From NCBI RefSeq assembly GCF_020985305.1, contig NZ_CP087588.1:1662501-1726500 (forward strand): a stretch of DNA of 64,000 nucleotides. Reading direction: 5' to 3'. Below the pieces are notes generated by a model. The model did no database searches and was not told where the DNA came from. It worked only from the letters and a program-made list of their open reading frames with translations. Position 1 is the stretch's first letter, and each line of letters starts with the position of its first letter. The position numbers were made by a program, and so were the translations under genes. Source of the stretch: Croceicoccus sp. Ery15 (lineage in GTDB: Bacteria; Pseudomonadota; Alphaproteobacteria; Sphingomonadales; Sphingomonadaceae). Positions 27,167 to 35,595 of this stretch are shown piece after piece.

Positions 27167-27756
27167 TCACTGCCATCGGCACCGTCAGCACGGTCGCACA
27201 GCAGGGCGACACGCGCCTGCGCATCGCCTGCCCCTATGACACGGCCGCCATCGATATCGGCGCTTCCATCGCCTGTTCGGGCGTGTGCCTGACCGTGGTG
27301 GAGCGGGGCGAAGGCTGGTTTGCCGTCGATGTCAGCGGGGAAACCCGCAGCCGCACCGCGCCGGGCCAATGGACCGAAGGGCGCCGCCTGAACCTGGAAC
27401 AGGCGATGAAGCTGGGTGACGAGTTGGGCGGCCATATCGTGACCGGCCATGTCGATGCGGTCGGCACCGTCGCCATTCGCGAGGAACGCGGCGGATCGAT
27501 CCATTTCGAAATCGACGCCCCTGCCGATATGGCGCCGTTCATCGCGGGCAAGGGCAGCATCACCGTCGACGGCGTATCGCTGACGGTGAATGCGGTTCAG
27601 GACCTGTCCGACGGCACGGCCCGCTTTGCGCTGAATATCATTCCCCACACTGCCGAAGTGACGACGCTGGGTGCGCTGGCCGTGGGCGATATCGTCAATC
27701 TGGAGATCGACGTTCTGGCCCGCTATTTAAAGCGGATGCAATCGCTTCAGACCTAG
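27151..27756 (+). CDS. ribE: riboflavin synthase alpha subunit
   Basis: 201-residue riboflavin synthase made of two lumazine-binding barrels in tandem, each starting with MFTGIIT-like and GHIVTGHVD-like blocks. It dismutates 6,7-dimethyl-8-ribityllumazine to riboflavin and works as a trimer. Its ATG lies 16 bp inside the end of ribD. Other rib genes (ribBA, ribH) are not adjacent in the window. Confidence 0.96.
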   Translation: MFTGIITAIGTVSTVAQQGDTRLRIACPYDTAAIDIGASIACSGVCLTVVERGEGWFAVDVSGETRSRTAPGQWTEGRRLNLEQAMKLGDELGGHIVTGHVDAVGTVAIREERGGSIHFEIDAPADMAPFIAGKGSITVDGVSLTVNAVQDLSDGTARFALNIIPHTAEVTTLGALAVGDIVNLEIDVLARYLKRMQSLQT

Positions 27757-27808
27757 GCCTGTGCGGCAGGTTTGATCTGCACCGTTAAAGAGCGGGCGGG
27801 CGTGTAAA

Positions 27809-27842
27809 GAGCGGACAGGCGTGGCTTCATGCCTGCCCGCTC
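27809..27842 (+). terminator. hairpin after ribE
   Basis: GAGCGGACAGGC (27809-27820) pairs with GCCTGCCCGCTC (27831-27842) with one mismatch. A related GAGCGGGCGGGC lies just upstream at 27790-27801. There is no clear T tract, so this could be a weak or Rho-assisted terminator between convergent genes. Confidence 0.45.
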
Positions 27843-27863
27843 AGTTCCGATCAGGTGTTGGCG

Positions 27864-29045
27864 TCAGGCGCTAACCGTGGCCACCGCCTTGATGAACTTG
27901 TCGATATTGCCCATCGTCAGCCCCGCGATATTGATGCGGCCCGATCCCGCCATATAGATCGCGTGATCGCTGCGCAGCGCGGCGATCTGTTCTTTCGACA
28001 GCGGCAGGATCGCGAACAATCCGCGCTGTCCGGCCAGCGGGCGCAGATCGACGCTGCCGGCGACGCCTGCTTCGGCCAGCCTTGCGCGAACCTGATTGAT
28101 GCGGGTGCGCATCGATTCCAGCTCGTCCTTCCACTCTGCGGTCAGTGCCGCATCTTCCAGAATGGTGCGCACCGCAGCCGCGCCGTGATCGGGCGGCATC
28201 GACCAGTTGGCACGCGCCAGCGCGGCACCGTTCGACGCGATGCAGGGCAGGCAATCCACCCCCTCGCCCATCATATAGATCGCGCCCACGCGGTCGCGGT
28301 AAAGGCCGAAATTCTTGTCGCAGCTATAGGCGATCAGCGCTTCGGGCACGGCTTCCAGCACAAGACGGACACCGGCCGCGTCTTCTTCCAGCCCGTCGCC
28401 CAGACCCTGATAGGCAAGGTCGAGGATTGGCAGCATGCCCTTTCCTGCAAGCAGGCGGGCGATTTCTTCCCAATCGGACAGCGTGTAATCGATGCCGGTG
28501 GGGTTGTGGCAGCAACCGTGCAGCAGGATGGCATCGGTGGGCGCCGCCGCCGCGATCGCGTCGCGCAGGCCCGCCATATCGGCCGTGCCATCGGCGGACG
28601 CATGGTTGAACGTGCCGACTTCTACGCCAAGGTCTTTCATGATCTGCGCATGGTTGGGCCAGCTGGGCGTGCCCATCCAGATTTTCGTAACGCCCGCCGC
28701 CTTGGCCAGTGCCGCCGCCAGACGCACACCGCCGGTGCCGCCCGGCGTCTGCATGCCGTCGATCTGGTCAAGCTTGGAAAAACCGGCACCGAAGATGATC
28801 GGCTTCAGCGCCTCGACAAAGCCCATGTCGCCTTCGGGACCGAGATAGGCCTTGGAATCCTGATGATCGACAAGGATCTGTTCGGCCTTTTTGATCGAGG
28901 TAAAGACCGGTGTGTGGCCCTGCCCCGTGCGATAGACGCCGACGCCAAGGTCGATCTTGTCCGCACGCTCGTCAGCCGAATAGAGCTTGATCAGCGCAAG
29001 CAGCGCGTCAGGGGGCTGTTGGGTGAGCTGGGCAAGCATGGTCAT
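27864..29045 (-). CDS. aromatic amino acid / aspartate aminotransferase
   Basis: 393-residue PLP enzyme of the TyrB/AspC (class Ib) group. The N-terminal blocks are KIDLGVGVYR and KAYLGPEGDMGF; the Schiff-base Lys244 is in YSCDKNFGLYRDRVG. GCCHNPTGID and the substrate-arginine region near the C-terminus (GSGRINIAGL) are intact. It interconverts aspartate or aromatic amino acids with their 2-oxo acids. Start could be two codons later (MLAQ). Confidence 0.93.
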   Translation of the reverse strand: MTMLAQLTQQPPDALLALIKLYSADERADKIDLGVGVYRTGQGHTPVFTSIKKAEQILVDHQDSKAYLGPEGDMGFVEALKPIIFGAGFSKLDQIDGMQTPGGTGGVRLAAALAKAAGVTKIWMGTPSWPNHAQIMKDLGVEVGTFNHASADGTADMAGLRDAIAAAAPTDAILLHGCCHNPTGIDYTLSDWEEIARLLAGKGMLPILDLAYQGLGDGLEEDAAGVRLVLEAVPEALIAYSCDKNFGLYRDRVGAIYMMGEGVDCLPCIASNGAALARANWSMPPDHGAAAVRTILEDAALTAEWKDELESMRTRINQVRARLAEAGVAGSVDLRPLAGQRGLFAILPLSKEQIAALRSDHAIYMAGSGRINIAGLTMGNIDKFIKAVATVSA

Positions 29046-29349
29046 GGCAATCCTGTTCGCTTGGGAATCGATTCGTGACCCGACCGCGTCGGGGCGGGCG
29101 CTCCATGCCGGTGCTTTGCCCGTCGGGCAAGCCCCGAACGCCCCGCAGCGGTGCGACTTATCTTGAAATCGGAAAGGCCCCTTCCCACATCAACCTTGCG
29201 GGCCGGGCCCCTCTGGCGTGTATTCGTTACAGAATGCGCGTGATGTCGGACCGCATCGGATCATCCGATGCGCGATCGACGGGCCGAACTTCCTGCTTCC
29301 CCACATCGCATCGGTGACCGATCGAACAGCCTCGATCAAGGAGCGATAG
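29046..29349. other. intergenic region upstream of the small DUF465-like gene
   Basis: About 300 bp holding the divergent promoters of the aminotransferase and the small gene. Short frames on both strands here look like chance openings in GC-rich DNA. I see no RNA gene or repeat. Confidence 0.4.
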
Positions 29350-29568
29350 ATGAAGGGCCGTATTTTCAGACTGACCGAACTTTTGCAAAAGGTGGATCGC
29401 CATCTGCGCATGGAAAAGCAGCGGCGTGATCCCGATGCGTGGAACATGCTGCGGCTTCGCCTATTGCGTCATCGCATACGGGCCGCCTTGCACCGCTCCG
29501 CCGCCAACCGGTTCAAGCCGCAGCGCGCCATAGACACCCAAGCGGCGTGGCCGGTGCTGCCTGCGTGA
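29350..29568 (+). CDS. small basic DUF465/YdcH-like protein
   Basis: 72-residue basic helical protein. The middle (LLQKVDRHLRMEKQRRDPDAWNMLRLRLLRHRIRAAL) resembles the DUF465 pattern of two short helices separated by a DP/D turn. The start has AAGGAG at ideal spacing, the main argument that it is a real gene. Its function is unknown. Confidence 0.6.
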   Translation: MKGRIFRLTELLQKVDRHLRMEKQRRDPDAWNMLRLRLLRHRIRAALHRSAANRFKPQRAIDTQAAWPVLPA

Positions 29569-29611
29569 CACGCCATGCACAATCGGACGCATTTTTGAGA
29601 GCACTATTGTC

Positions 29612-30595
29612 GTGATACTGACCTTGCTGACGCTCGCCATCGGTCTCGCCGGACTGTTGGCGGGCGGCGAATTGCTGGTGCGCGGCGCAGTGCGCCTTGC
29701 CGAAAGCGCGGGCGTGTCGCCCCTGATCGTGGGGCTGGTGATTGTCGGCTTTGCGACCTCTGCGCCCGAACTGGTCGCCAGCCTACAGGCCGCGCTGGCC
29801 GGTTCACCCGCCATCGCATGGGGCAATATCGCCGGATCGAACATCGCCAATACCTTGCTGATAATGGGTTCGGCGGCACTGATGACCCCGATCGTCATCC
29901 GCGCCGACATCGCCAGCCGCGACACGGGCGTCGCGCTGGCCGGTTCGGCAGCGCTGGTTTTGCTGGCGTGGTCGGGCTGGGGCGCGACATGGATCGGCCT
30001 CGCCATGCTGGCCGCGCTGATCGCCTATATCGCGCGCTGCTATCAGGAAGAATTGCGCGACCGTTCGGTTTCCGTCCCCAATGCCCCCTATGAACGGGCC
30101 GAAGCGGCAGAGATGAAGGAACCGCCCCTGCACGCCAGCGGCAAGGGCTGGACCATTCCCGTGCTGCTGACACTGGGCGGGCTGGCCCTGCTGGTCGTCG
30201 GGGGACGGTTTATGGTCGATGCCGCCATCGAACTCGCGCGTATCGCGGGATTGAGCGAAACCGCCATCGGCTTGAGCGTGATCGCCATCGGCACATCGAT
30301 GCCCGAACTGGTCACATCGGTCATGGCCGCACGCAAGGGCGAGACCGAGGTGGCGTTCGGCAATGTGGTCGGATCGAATATCTATAATCTTCTGGGCATC
30401 GGGGGCGTCACCATGGCGATCGCCCCCGCCCCGCTGCCCGCCGGCCTGCTGCCGTGGGATCTTGGCCTGCTCACGCTCAGCGCTGCGGGCCTGCTGTTTG
30501 TCGCGCTGCGCTGGCGCAGGGTCGGGCGCAGTCTGGGCGGCGCGCTGGTGCTGGCCTATACCGTCTATCTCACCTGGCTGCTTGTGACCGCATGA
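29612..30595 (+). CDS. calcium/sodium antiporter (YrbG-like)
   Basis: 327-residue inner-membrane CaCA-family exchanger with two inverted five-helix repeats. The alpha motifs are VIVGFATSAPELVASLQAA with GNIAGSNIANTLLI in the first half, and VIAIGTSMPELVTSVMAA with GNVVGSNIYNLLGI in the second. It exchanges Ca2+ (or a related cation) for Na+ or H+. Start is GTG at 29612. Confidence 0.94.
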   Translation: MILTLLTLAIGLAGLLAGGELLVRGAVRLAESAGVSPLIVGLVIVGFATSAPELVASLQAALAGSPAIAWGNIAGSNIANTLLIMGSAALMTPIVIRADIASRDTGVALAGSAALVLLAWSGWGATWIGLAMLAALIAYIARCYQEELRDRSVSVPNAPYERAEAAEMKEPPLHASGKGWTIPVLLTLGGLALLVVGGRFMVDAAIELARIAGLSETAIGLSVIAIGTSMPELVTSVMAARKGETEVAFGNVVGSNIYNLLGIGGVTMAIAPAPLPAGLLPWDLGLLTLSAAGLLFVALRWRRVGRSLGGALVLAYTVYLTWLLVTA

Positions 30596-30611
30596 GGGTC
30601 AGGCCCCCCGG

Positions 30612-31517
30612 TCAGAACGGCAGCCAGTCCTGTTTCTTGCTGAATTTCATATAGCCCGCGTTGATGCCCAGCCGCGCACCGGCGCCAAGCCGGATCGGGA
30701 TCAGCACCACATCGCCCTTGCGCATATAGCTGGCATTCAGCCCGCCCACGACATAGGCCGCGCCCTCGCCCGCCGGATAGCGGGTGAACAACTCCTCGCT
30801 GTCCCACAGATTATAGACGAGCACGAAGGTCGATGCCGCGTTCGCGCCAAAGTCGAAGCCGACCGACGGACCGGTCCAATAGACTGGCCGCTTGCCTTCG
30901 ACCTTGTGATACATGGTGCCCGATCCATAGCGGACACCCGCGATGAACGCACCGCCAGCCTCGCGCCCGACGATATAGGCATTGGGTTCGCCCTGATCTT
31001 TCAGGATTTTCTCGATCAGGCCCGCAAGCCCTTCGGCACCTTCGCCGAACACGCCCTCGGCCGCCCCCATCAGATCGTCTTCCTGATAGGTCGAGGATGT
31101 CGATGCCTGACGGGCGGCCTGTTCGGCGGGCACCACATCGGTGGGCGCCCCCTCTGCAACGGGCGCGGCATAGGGATCGTATGGCGCGCCCTGTTCCGAA
31201 GCAGGCGGTGCATAGGGATCCTGTGCCGGCGAAGGGGCTGGATCCGGTGACGGTGACGGTGCCGGTGCCGGCGCGGGCTGTACCGCATAGGGATCGCCCG
31301 CCATCGCATCGCCCGACACAGGCGGCAATTCACCGTTCAGATCACCATCGATCGCCCCGCCGGACGATTGATAGGCGCCGGAATTATAGGTCGTGTTCGG
31401 ATCGATCGTCTGGATCTGCGCCAGTGCGGGCTGTGCCGCCAATCCGAAACCGGCCAATCCGAAAGCCATCGGCAAAAGCGCCGATGCCCGCCTGGCAAAG
31501 TTGGAGCGCATGTTCAT
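30612..31517 (-). CDS. EipA/DUF1134 family envelope protein
   Basis: 301-residue exported protein. The signal peptide (residues about 1-34) ends near AQPALAQ; a Pro/Ala/Asp-rich low-complexity spacer (PAPAPAPSPSPDPAPSP) occupies about 80-135; the DUF1134 domain fills 150-301 (GGAFIAGVRYGSGTMY...PVYWTGPSVGFDFG). In Brucella and Caulobacter EipA is a periplasmic beta-barrel-like protein needed for envelope integrity. Two ATGs lie close together (31517, 31511). Confidence 0.87.
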   Translation of the reverse strand: MNMRSNFARRASALLPMAFGLAGFGLAAQPALAQIQTIDPNTTYNSGAYQSSGGAIDGDLNGELPPVSGDAMAGDPYAVQPAPAPAPSPSPDPAPSPAQDPYAPPASEQGAPYDPYAAPVAEGAPTDVVPAEQAARQASTSSTYQEDDLMGAAEGVFGEGAEGLAGLIEKILKDQGEPNAYIVGREAGGAFIAGVRYGSGTMYHKVEGKRPVYWTGPSVGFDFGANAASTFVLVYNLWDSEELFTRYPAGEGAAYVVGGLNASYMRKGDVVLIPIRLGAGARLGINAGYMKFSKKQDWLPF

Positions 31518-31781
31518 CGGTAATACCCCGTCGTGTTCGTGTCCGCATCCTGCCGGACCGGCGCCGTGGCGACCTGTCCGCATTGCGATGCCACGCATGT
31601 CGTTCGTGGCTGCCTGAATCCATGCAGCCATTCCGGCAATGAATGGGCGGTGAATCGAATCCATTTCGCGCCGGATCGAGTCCCCCGCCCCACTTATCCG
31701 CCGCTTTCTGCAAGCTTTGCCCGCAATGGCAAAAGCAGCCTTGATGGCCGCGATAACGCTCGCTATAGGCCCCCTTCTTCC

Positions 31782-31873
31782 GGAGACGTGGGTGAGTGGC
31801 TGAAACCAGTTCCCTGCTAAGGAACCAGACGGGGTAACCTGTCTCGAGGGTTCGAATCCCTCCGTCTCCGCCA
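31782..31873 (+). tRNA. tRNA-Ser (GCU)
   Basis: A cloverleaf with acceptor GGAGACG/CGTCTCC, a long variable arm and T loop GGTTCGAATCC is evident. The anticodon stem GTTCC/GGAAC encloses CTGCTAA, giving anticodon GCU. CCA is encoded (31871-31873). Its 3' end is the left attachment core of the integrated element. Confidence 0.95.
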
Positions 31874-31875
31874 TT
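31860..31875 (+). repeat. attL core (16-bp direct repeat, tRNA-Ser 3' end)
   Basis: CTCCGTCTCCGCCATT is identical to 38050-38065. It overlaps the T-arm/acceptor end of the tRNA gene so that integration leaves the tRNA intact, the usual arrangement for tyrosine-integrase elements. Confidence 0.9.
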
Positions 31876-31919
31876 GCGCTTTGATTTTATTGATATTTTT
31901 ACAAGATCGGCGCTCTATC

Positions 31920-31935
31920 CCCCTAAACGTCCCCC
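31920..31935. repeat. left putative integrase arm-type site
   Basis: CCCCTAAACGTCCCCC is repeated exactly at 37901-37916 near the right end. It lies 45 bp inside the left core, a typical spacing for integrase arm binding. Binding is inferred. Confidence 0.55.
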
Positions 31936-32130
31936 AAAAGTGGTTATGCTGCGCCATGTGCATGGCCAGTCCGTTGCACCCGATGAGTTGCAAACGGCTC
32001 GCGAATGGCTGCTAGCTTTAGCCCATCCAAGCCGCTCAATTCCCCTAGCGCACAATCTGCAAAAACGTCTTATTAAATGTCGCACCCTATAGTTGCTGCG
32101 AAAACAGCTTAACGGAAACTAAGTGCGCCA

Positions 32131-33258
32131 ATGTTCGACAGATGCTTTACATCGGTAGCGGCACTCGCGAGTGTCTCAATCCTCACAGTAGGATTTTCTG
32201 CACCAGCAATGGCAGCAGAGATTGAAGCTGTTTCATTGGATTCCGATCTTACGGCTATTTTAGTCACAGGAGACATAGAAGCCGGTGACGCACTGAGCTT
32301 TCGGAATGAAGCTGCAAAAGTCGATCAAGCAATTGTTATGCTGGAAAGCGACGGAGGAAGCACCCTTGAGGCAATCGAAATTGGGGAAGCAATTCGACTA
32401 AAAGGTTTCTCCACCCTCGTTATAAACGGTTCGGATTGTTTTTCAGCATGCGCTCTAATCTGGCTGGCTGGCGCTCCCCGATCATTATCCAAATCTGCAC
32501 GGGTAGGTTTTCATGCCAGTTATACGGACTCAAATGGGCAGCGCATGGAATCGGGAGTGGGGAACGCTCTTGTGGGTCGATACCTTACCCTTCTCAATCT
32601 CCCCGCCAAGGCCGTTGTATATACGACCTCTGCGCCTCCAAACGGGCTGAATTGGGTCAACCAAAGCAATTACAGCACGGTTGGAATCGACATCAAATTC
32701 ATTGATGACTGGACCGATGACAGCGGGGACGACAAGAACAGCAGACAAGAAAATCCCGAAAGTCCGCAAAATTACTCTCAGTATCAACAGACGAGTCAAA
32801 CGACAGTTTTGAAAAATATCGGCGCATGGACAATTGGCATTGACCACACGCTCAATGAATCATGCTTCGCTGTAGTACCTTACAAAGAGGGAACCGTATT
32901 CCGCATAGGATTTAACTATTCAACAAATTCTAATTACGTGATGATTGGTAACAACGCTTGGCAATCATTGAGGGATGGCGACAAGCACAATCTTGTATAT
33001 CAATTTGATGACTTAGAGCCTTGGGATGCACCAGCAAGTGTAGTCACAATGGGAAATTCCAGCTTCCTATGGACTAACTTCAGCAACAATGAATTTTGGG
33101 ATGAATTTGTCAGCGCAAGTTGGCTCAACATTTCGCGCGGAGATCGTTCAATCGGTAGTCTATCGCTTTACCAGTCAGCCGAGGCTATGAGCGCCCTTGC
33201 TGATTGCCAAAAGACTGCCAACCGCTCCCGGCAGGCATCCGACCCATTTGCGGATTAG
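32131..33258 (+). CDS. secreted ClpP-fold (COG3904-like) protein
   Basis: 375-residue protein with a signal peptide (cleavage near APAMAA-E30). Residues 35-135 resemble the ClpP/crotonase-like COG3904 family: MLESDGGSTLEAIEIGEAI, the nucleophile region SDCFSACALIWLAGAPR (Ser105) and ARVGFHAS (His128). The remaining 200 residues are a Gln/Asn/Ser-rich domain I cannot identify. A peptidase role is possible but the triad is incomplete from sequence alone. It is the only cargo-like gene of the element and has lower GC than the chromosome. Confidence 0.7.
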   Translation: MFDRCFTSVAALASVSILTVGFSAPAMAAEIEAVSLDSDLTAILVTGDIEAGDALSFRNEAAKVDQAIVMLESDGGSTLEAIEIGEAIRLKGFSTLVINGSDCFSACALIWLAGAPRSLSKSARVGFHASYTDSNGQRMESGVGNALVGRYLTLLNLPAKAVVYTTSAPPNGLNWVNQSNYSTVGIDIKFIDDWTDDSGDDKNSRQENPESPQNYSQYQQTSQTTVLKNIGAWTIGIDHTLNESCFAVVPYKEGTVFRIGFNYSTNSNYVMIGNNAWQSLRDGDKHNLVYQFDDLEPWDAPASVVTMGNSSFLWTNFSNNEFWDEFVSASWLNISRGDRSIGSLSLYQSAEAMSALADCQKTANRSRQASDPFAD

Positions 33259-33506
33259 CCTAGCAAAGTCTCCAATCGCCGCAATTCCTTAACTAGCCGC
33301 TCAGTGGCGACAGATCGCGCCCCATGTTTCCAAGCATTGCGATTACCCACGGGAGCGCCGGGATTAGTCCCGCCGTGCATCCGGCACCGCTTCCGCCCCT
33401 TCACCGCTGGCGATTGGCACTCCGTCCCCTTGCGGGTTTTTGCCAAGCATCGGGGCGCTCGCGCCAGCCGCTCCGGTTGCATGGGATTGTTCGCTTGTTT
33501 TGACAT
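33255..33506 (-). CDS. HGG-motif mobile-element protein
   Basis: 83-residue basic protein with a Cys/His cluster typical of phage and plasmid proteins: RCLAKTRKGTECQSPAVKGRKRCRMHGG, then APVGNRNAWKHG. A zinc-binding knuckle is likely. It begins inside the preceding gene (33364-34056) in a different frame, overlapping it by 143 bp, and ends 4 bp into the convergent cargo gene. GGGGGG precedes the ATG. Confidence 0.7.
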   Translation of the reverse strand: MSKQANNPMQPERLARAPRCLAKTRKGTECQSPAVKGRKRCRMHGGTNPGAPVGNRNAWKHGARSVATERLVKELRRLETLLG

Positions 33507-34056
33507 TTTTGCTGCCCCCCGTGTGATGGTGGAATTGATCGGCAACGATAGCCTGCCCGCCCTCATTGACATGAACGTGCCGCACCGTTTGCTCGCGCGG
33601 CTGGTGTAACTTGGCCAGAGCCTCCAAAGTGGCGCGGGACTGCGCTTGCGCCTTAAAAGCCAGCCGCATGTAATTTGCCGCCGCGTCGGGATAGTGCCCC
33701 ATGTTTAACGCTCCGCGACGGGCCAGTTCGGTAAACATGCAATCCAAGGTAAGCGCCTGCGTCACGAGGGTTTGGCTTGCCGTTTCTAGATCGCCGCCCG
33801 CCGCCGCTTTGCCGCGCGCTTGCAAGTCGCTGAGGTAGTCTCCCAAATCGGGCTGGTCGCCTTCCGGCAGGCCTTTCAGGATCGGCCCCTGAAACTCCAT
33901 CACCGCCACCCCGTGACGGACAAAAGGGCCGTTGAGCTTATGCGCGACTGCTACTCCTGCCTTTTCGCCCTCATGTTGCTCGACTTGCAGTGCGCCCGGC
34001 TTGCTTTTGCCAGTGCCGACGGTTTGCGGCTGGTCGCCCTTTTTCTTTCTCGCCAT
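33364..34056 (-). CDS. conserved mobile-element protein of unknown function
   Basis: 230-residue hydrophilic protein. The part around ANYMRLAFKAQAQSRATLEALAKLH followed by QTVRHVHVNEGGQAIVADQFHHH is a pattern I associate with alphaproteobacterial mobile elements, often followed by an HGG-motif gene as here. No catalytic motif is visible. The C-terminal tail is encoded by DNA shared with the next gene in another frame. Confidence 0.7.
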   Translation of the reverse strand: MARKKKGDQPQTVGTGKSKPGALQVEQHEGEKAGVAVAHKLNGPFVRHGVAVMEFQGPILKGLPEGDQPDLGDYLSDLQARGKAAAGGDLETASQTLVTQALTLDCMFTELARRGALNMGHYPDAAANYMRLAFKAQAQSRATLEALAKLHQPREQTVRHVHVNEGGQAIVADQFHHHTGGSKNVKTSEQSHATGAAGASAPMLGKNPQGDGVPIASGEGAEAVPDARRD

Positions 34057-34059
34057 AAT

Positions 34060-34920
34060 CTAAACCTCTTTACCTTTCGCGCGCGTCCGCGCGGAATGCG
34101 CCAAGTCTGAATGAGCTTTGCGCGCCGATGGCCCGATGTTCTGCGAAGCGCTGCACCGCTTGCCTATGACAAGCCCGCCCGGTTCCAATCGCTCCAGGCC
34201 AAATTTAGCCACCGCGTCCGGTGCCGCCCCTTTCAGGACATAGCCAAACACGGTCGCCAGATTGGCCGCGTGAAGTTCGGGGTTGCTCCATTCCAAGCCC
34301 AGCCGCCCGCCTATGGGATCGCTATGGATGACTTTGGCGCGATAGGCCTTGCCGGTAATCCTGCGCAGCCAGCCCTTTTGCTTTTTCATCATAGCTGAGA
34401 CTCGTTCAGCGGGGATATGGGCCAGCAAATGGCAGTGACCTCCCTTACCAGCGCCGCCTTCATGCACCCAAACCCAAGCTGTTTGCTGGCCTTTCCGCGC
34501 CAGCAGTTTCGTCATCAGGTCGATGAACCGGCCCGTCGCTTTCGCCATCCCGTCCAAGGGAATGCCTGCCGCCTCCCAATGGATCGTTATCATGCGGTTG
34601 AACGGTAGCCCGATCATTCGGGCATGATCGGTCGCAGCGATCAGACTGCCAACTTGCGCCTCGCTCAGTGCATGGCTTTCGCGGTATGCGCAATTACGCG
34701 CCCCGCCCCTGCCAGTGCTGCAAGACAAATTGGCTGCCACACCTATAAGTGAGTTACTTACTGCACGGATCGTGCCAGCATCCGGCAGCGGCGGTTTTCT
34801 GCGAGTTTTCGGGCGGCGGCGTGCCTTTGAAACTTCACCGAATTTGCAGGCCGGTGAAGTTTCAAAAGTGCCGCCATGCCGATTGCAGGCATCCTGCTTA
34901 GGCATGGCGGCGACTCTCAT
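34060..34920 (-). CDS. predicted HUH endonuclease (Rep-like)
   Basis: 286-residue protein with the three motifs of HUH replication initiators in the right order: a hydrophobic motif I strand (NRMITIHW, 108-115), the HUH motif GGHCHLLAHIP (His162, His164), and a YxxK motif (FGYVLKG, Tyr227). HUH enzymes nick single-stranded DNA and form a phosphotyrosine bond. The basic N-terminus may be overextended; a later start near residue 60 is possible. Its presence suggests the excised element replicates, or is mobilised, by a rolling-circle mechanism. This is inference from motifs. Confidence 0.65.
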   Translation of the reverse strand: MRVAAMPKQDACNRHGGTFETSPACKFGEVSKARRRPKTRRKPPLPDAGTIRAVSNSLIGVAANLSCSTGRGGARNCAYRESHALSEAQVGSLIAATDHARMIGLPFNRMITIHWEAAGIPLDGMAKATGRFIDLMTKLLARKGQQTAWVWVHEGGAGKGGHCHLLAHIPAERVSAMMKKQKGWLRRITGKAYRAKVIHSDPIGGRLGLEWSNPELHAANLATVFGYVLKGAAPDAVAKFGLERLEPGGLVIGKRCSASQNIGPSARKAHSDLAHSARTRAKGKEV

Positions 34921-35207
34921 GCTGCTACCCAGACAATGGCCATTTTGCCGGTCGCATTGCGCCTGCGTTCGCCGCTGTCACAGATAAGGCCCTTGCGCCG
35001 CAACTCGCTGGTGCGCGGCTGGATCGAATAGCGATCCATCCCCAGCCGCTCGGCCAGTTCATCGGCGGTTCGGCCCCGCGCGCCTGCTTCGCGGATAGCC
35101 TCATGCGCCATCTGTTGAAGCCGCCCCAGCTTGGGAGCGAGCGCGTTAGCCGCTGCTACGGACGTTTCAACATTCCGGTGCCCCGGTGCATTGGGATAGG
35201 CGCTCAT
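34917..35207 (-). CDS. winged-helix DNA-binding protein
   Basis: 96-residue protein. Residues about 30-90 form a winged helix (AIREAGARGRTADELAERLGMDRYSIQPRTSELRRKGLI). The ATG at 35207 has GGGAGA at good spacing; a 20-residue longer form is possible. It overlaps the HUH gene by 4 bp (ATGA). It is a plausible regulator of the element. Confidence 0.72.
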   Translation of the reverse strand: MSAYPNAPGHRNVETSVAAANALAPKLGRLQQMAHEAIREAGARGRTADELAERLGMDRYSIQPRTSELRRKGLICDSGERRRNATGKMAIVWVAA

Positions 35208-35407
35208 TGCGTTTCTCCCGCTGCCAGAGGCGGCAAGCCAGCCCTGTCCAAGAGCTTCGCCAGCCAATCGGCCTGAGCCTCGCTCATGGGCGAATCATCG
35301 ACCGCAAGCTGCCCCAAGAATTGGCCCGCCTTGCGGCTAAGCCGATATGCGCCGTTCAGCAGAGTCAACGCGGCTTCACGATGGCTTGTGAAAGGGTGAT
35401 CAGTCAT
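35204..35407 (-). CDS. small protein of the element, unknown function
   Basis: 67-residue protein beginning MTDHPFTSHREAALTLLNGAYRLSRKAGQF. GGGGAGG precedes the start. It overlaps both neighbours by 4 bp (ATGA), so it is part of the same translationally coupled string. It has no recognised domain; mainly helical. Confidence 0.6.
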   Translation of the reverse strand: MTDHPFTSHREAALTLLNGAYRLSRKAGQFLGQLAVDDSPMSEAQADWLAKLLDRAGLPPLAAGETQ

Positions 35408-35595
35408 TTGTTGCCTCCCCAAGCCAGAGAGAGCAGATCGTTTGTGCCATCGACTGCGAGAGACAAAAGCGGTCCGCAATAAGTTGCGAACGCCAATGCG
35501 AGCGGGTATAGGTCGAGTGCGTTTGGCTTCCAATCAATTCGCACCCGACCCGGCCCCCCAAAGGCCGGGTTCGGTCTTTCTGGATCATGGCTCAT
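35404..35595 (-). CDS. small protein of the element, unknown function
   Basis: 63-residue protein (MSHDPERPNPAFGGPGRVRI...). GGCGGGAGC precedes the start, and it shares ATGA with the following gene and overlaps the AlpA-like stop by 4 bp. The tight coupling supports a real gene. No domain is recognised. Confidence 0.55.
   Translation of the reverse strand: MSHDPERPNPAFGGPGRVRIDWKPNALDLYPLALAFATYCGPLLSLAVDGTNDLLSLAWGGNK

Noticed and set aside
31874..32092. 72-codon frame right after tRNA-Ser
   Set aside because: It lies over the attachment/arm region, has no domain and no ribosome-binding site.
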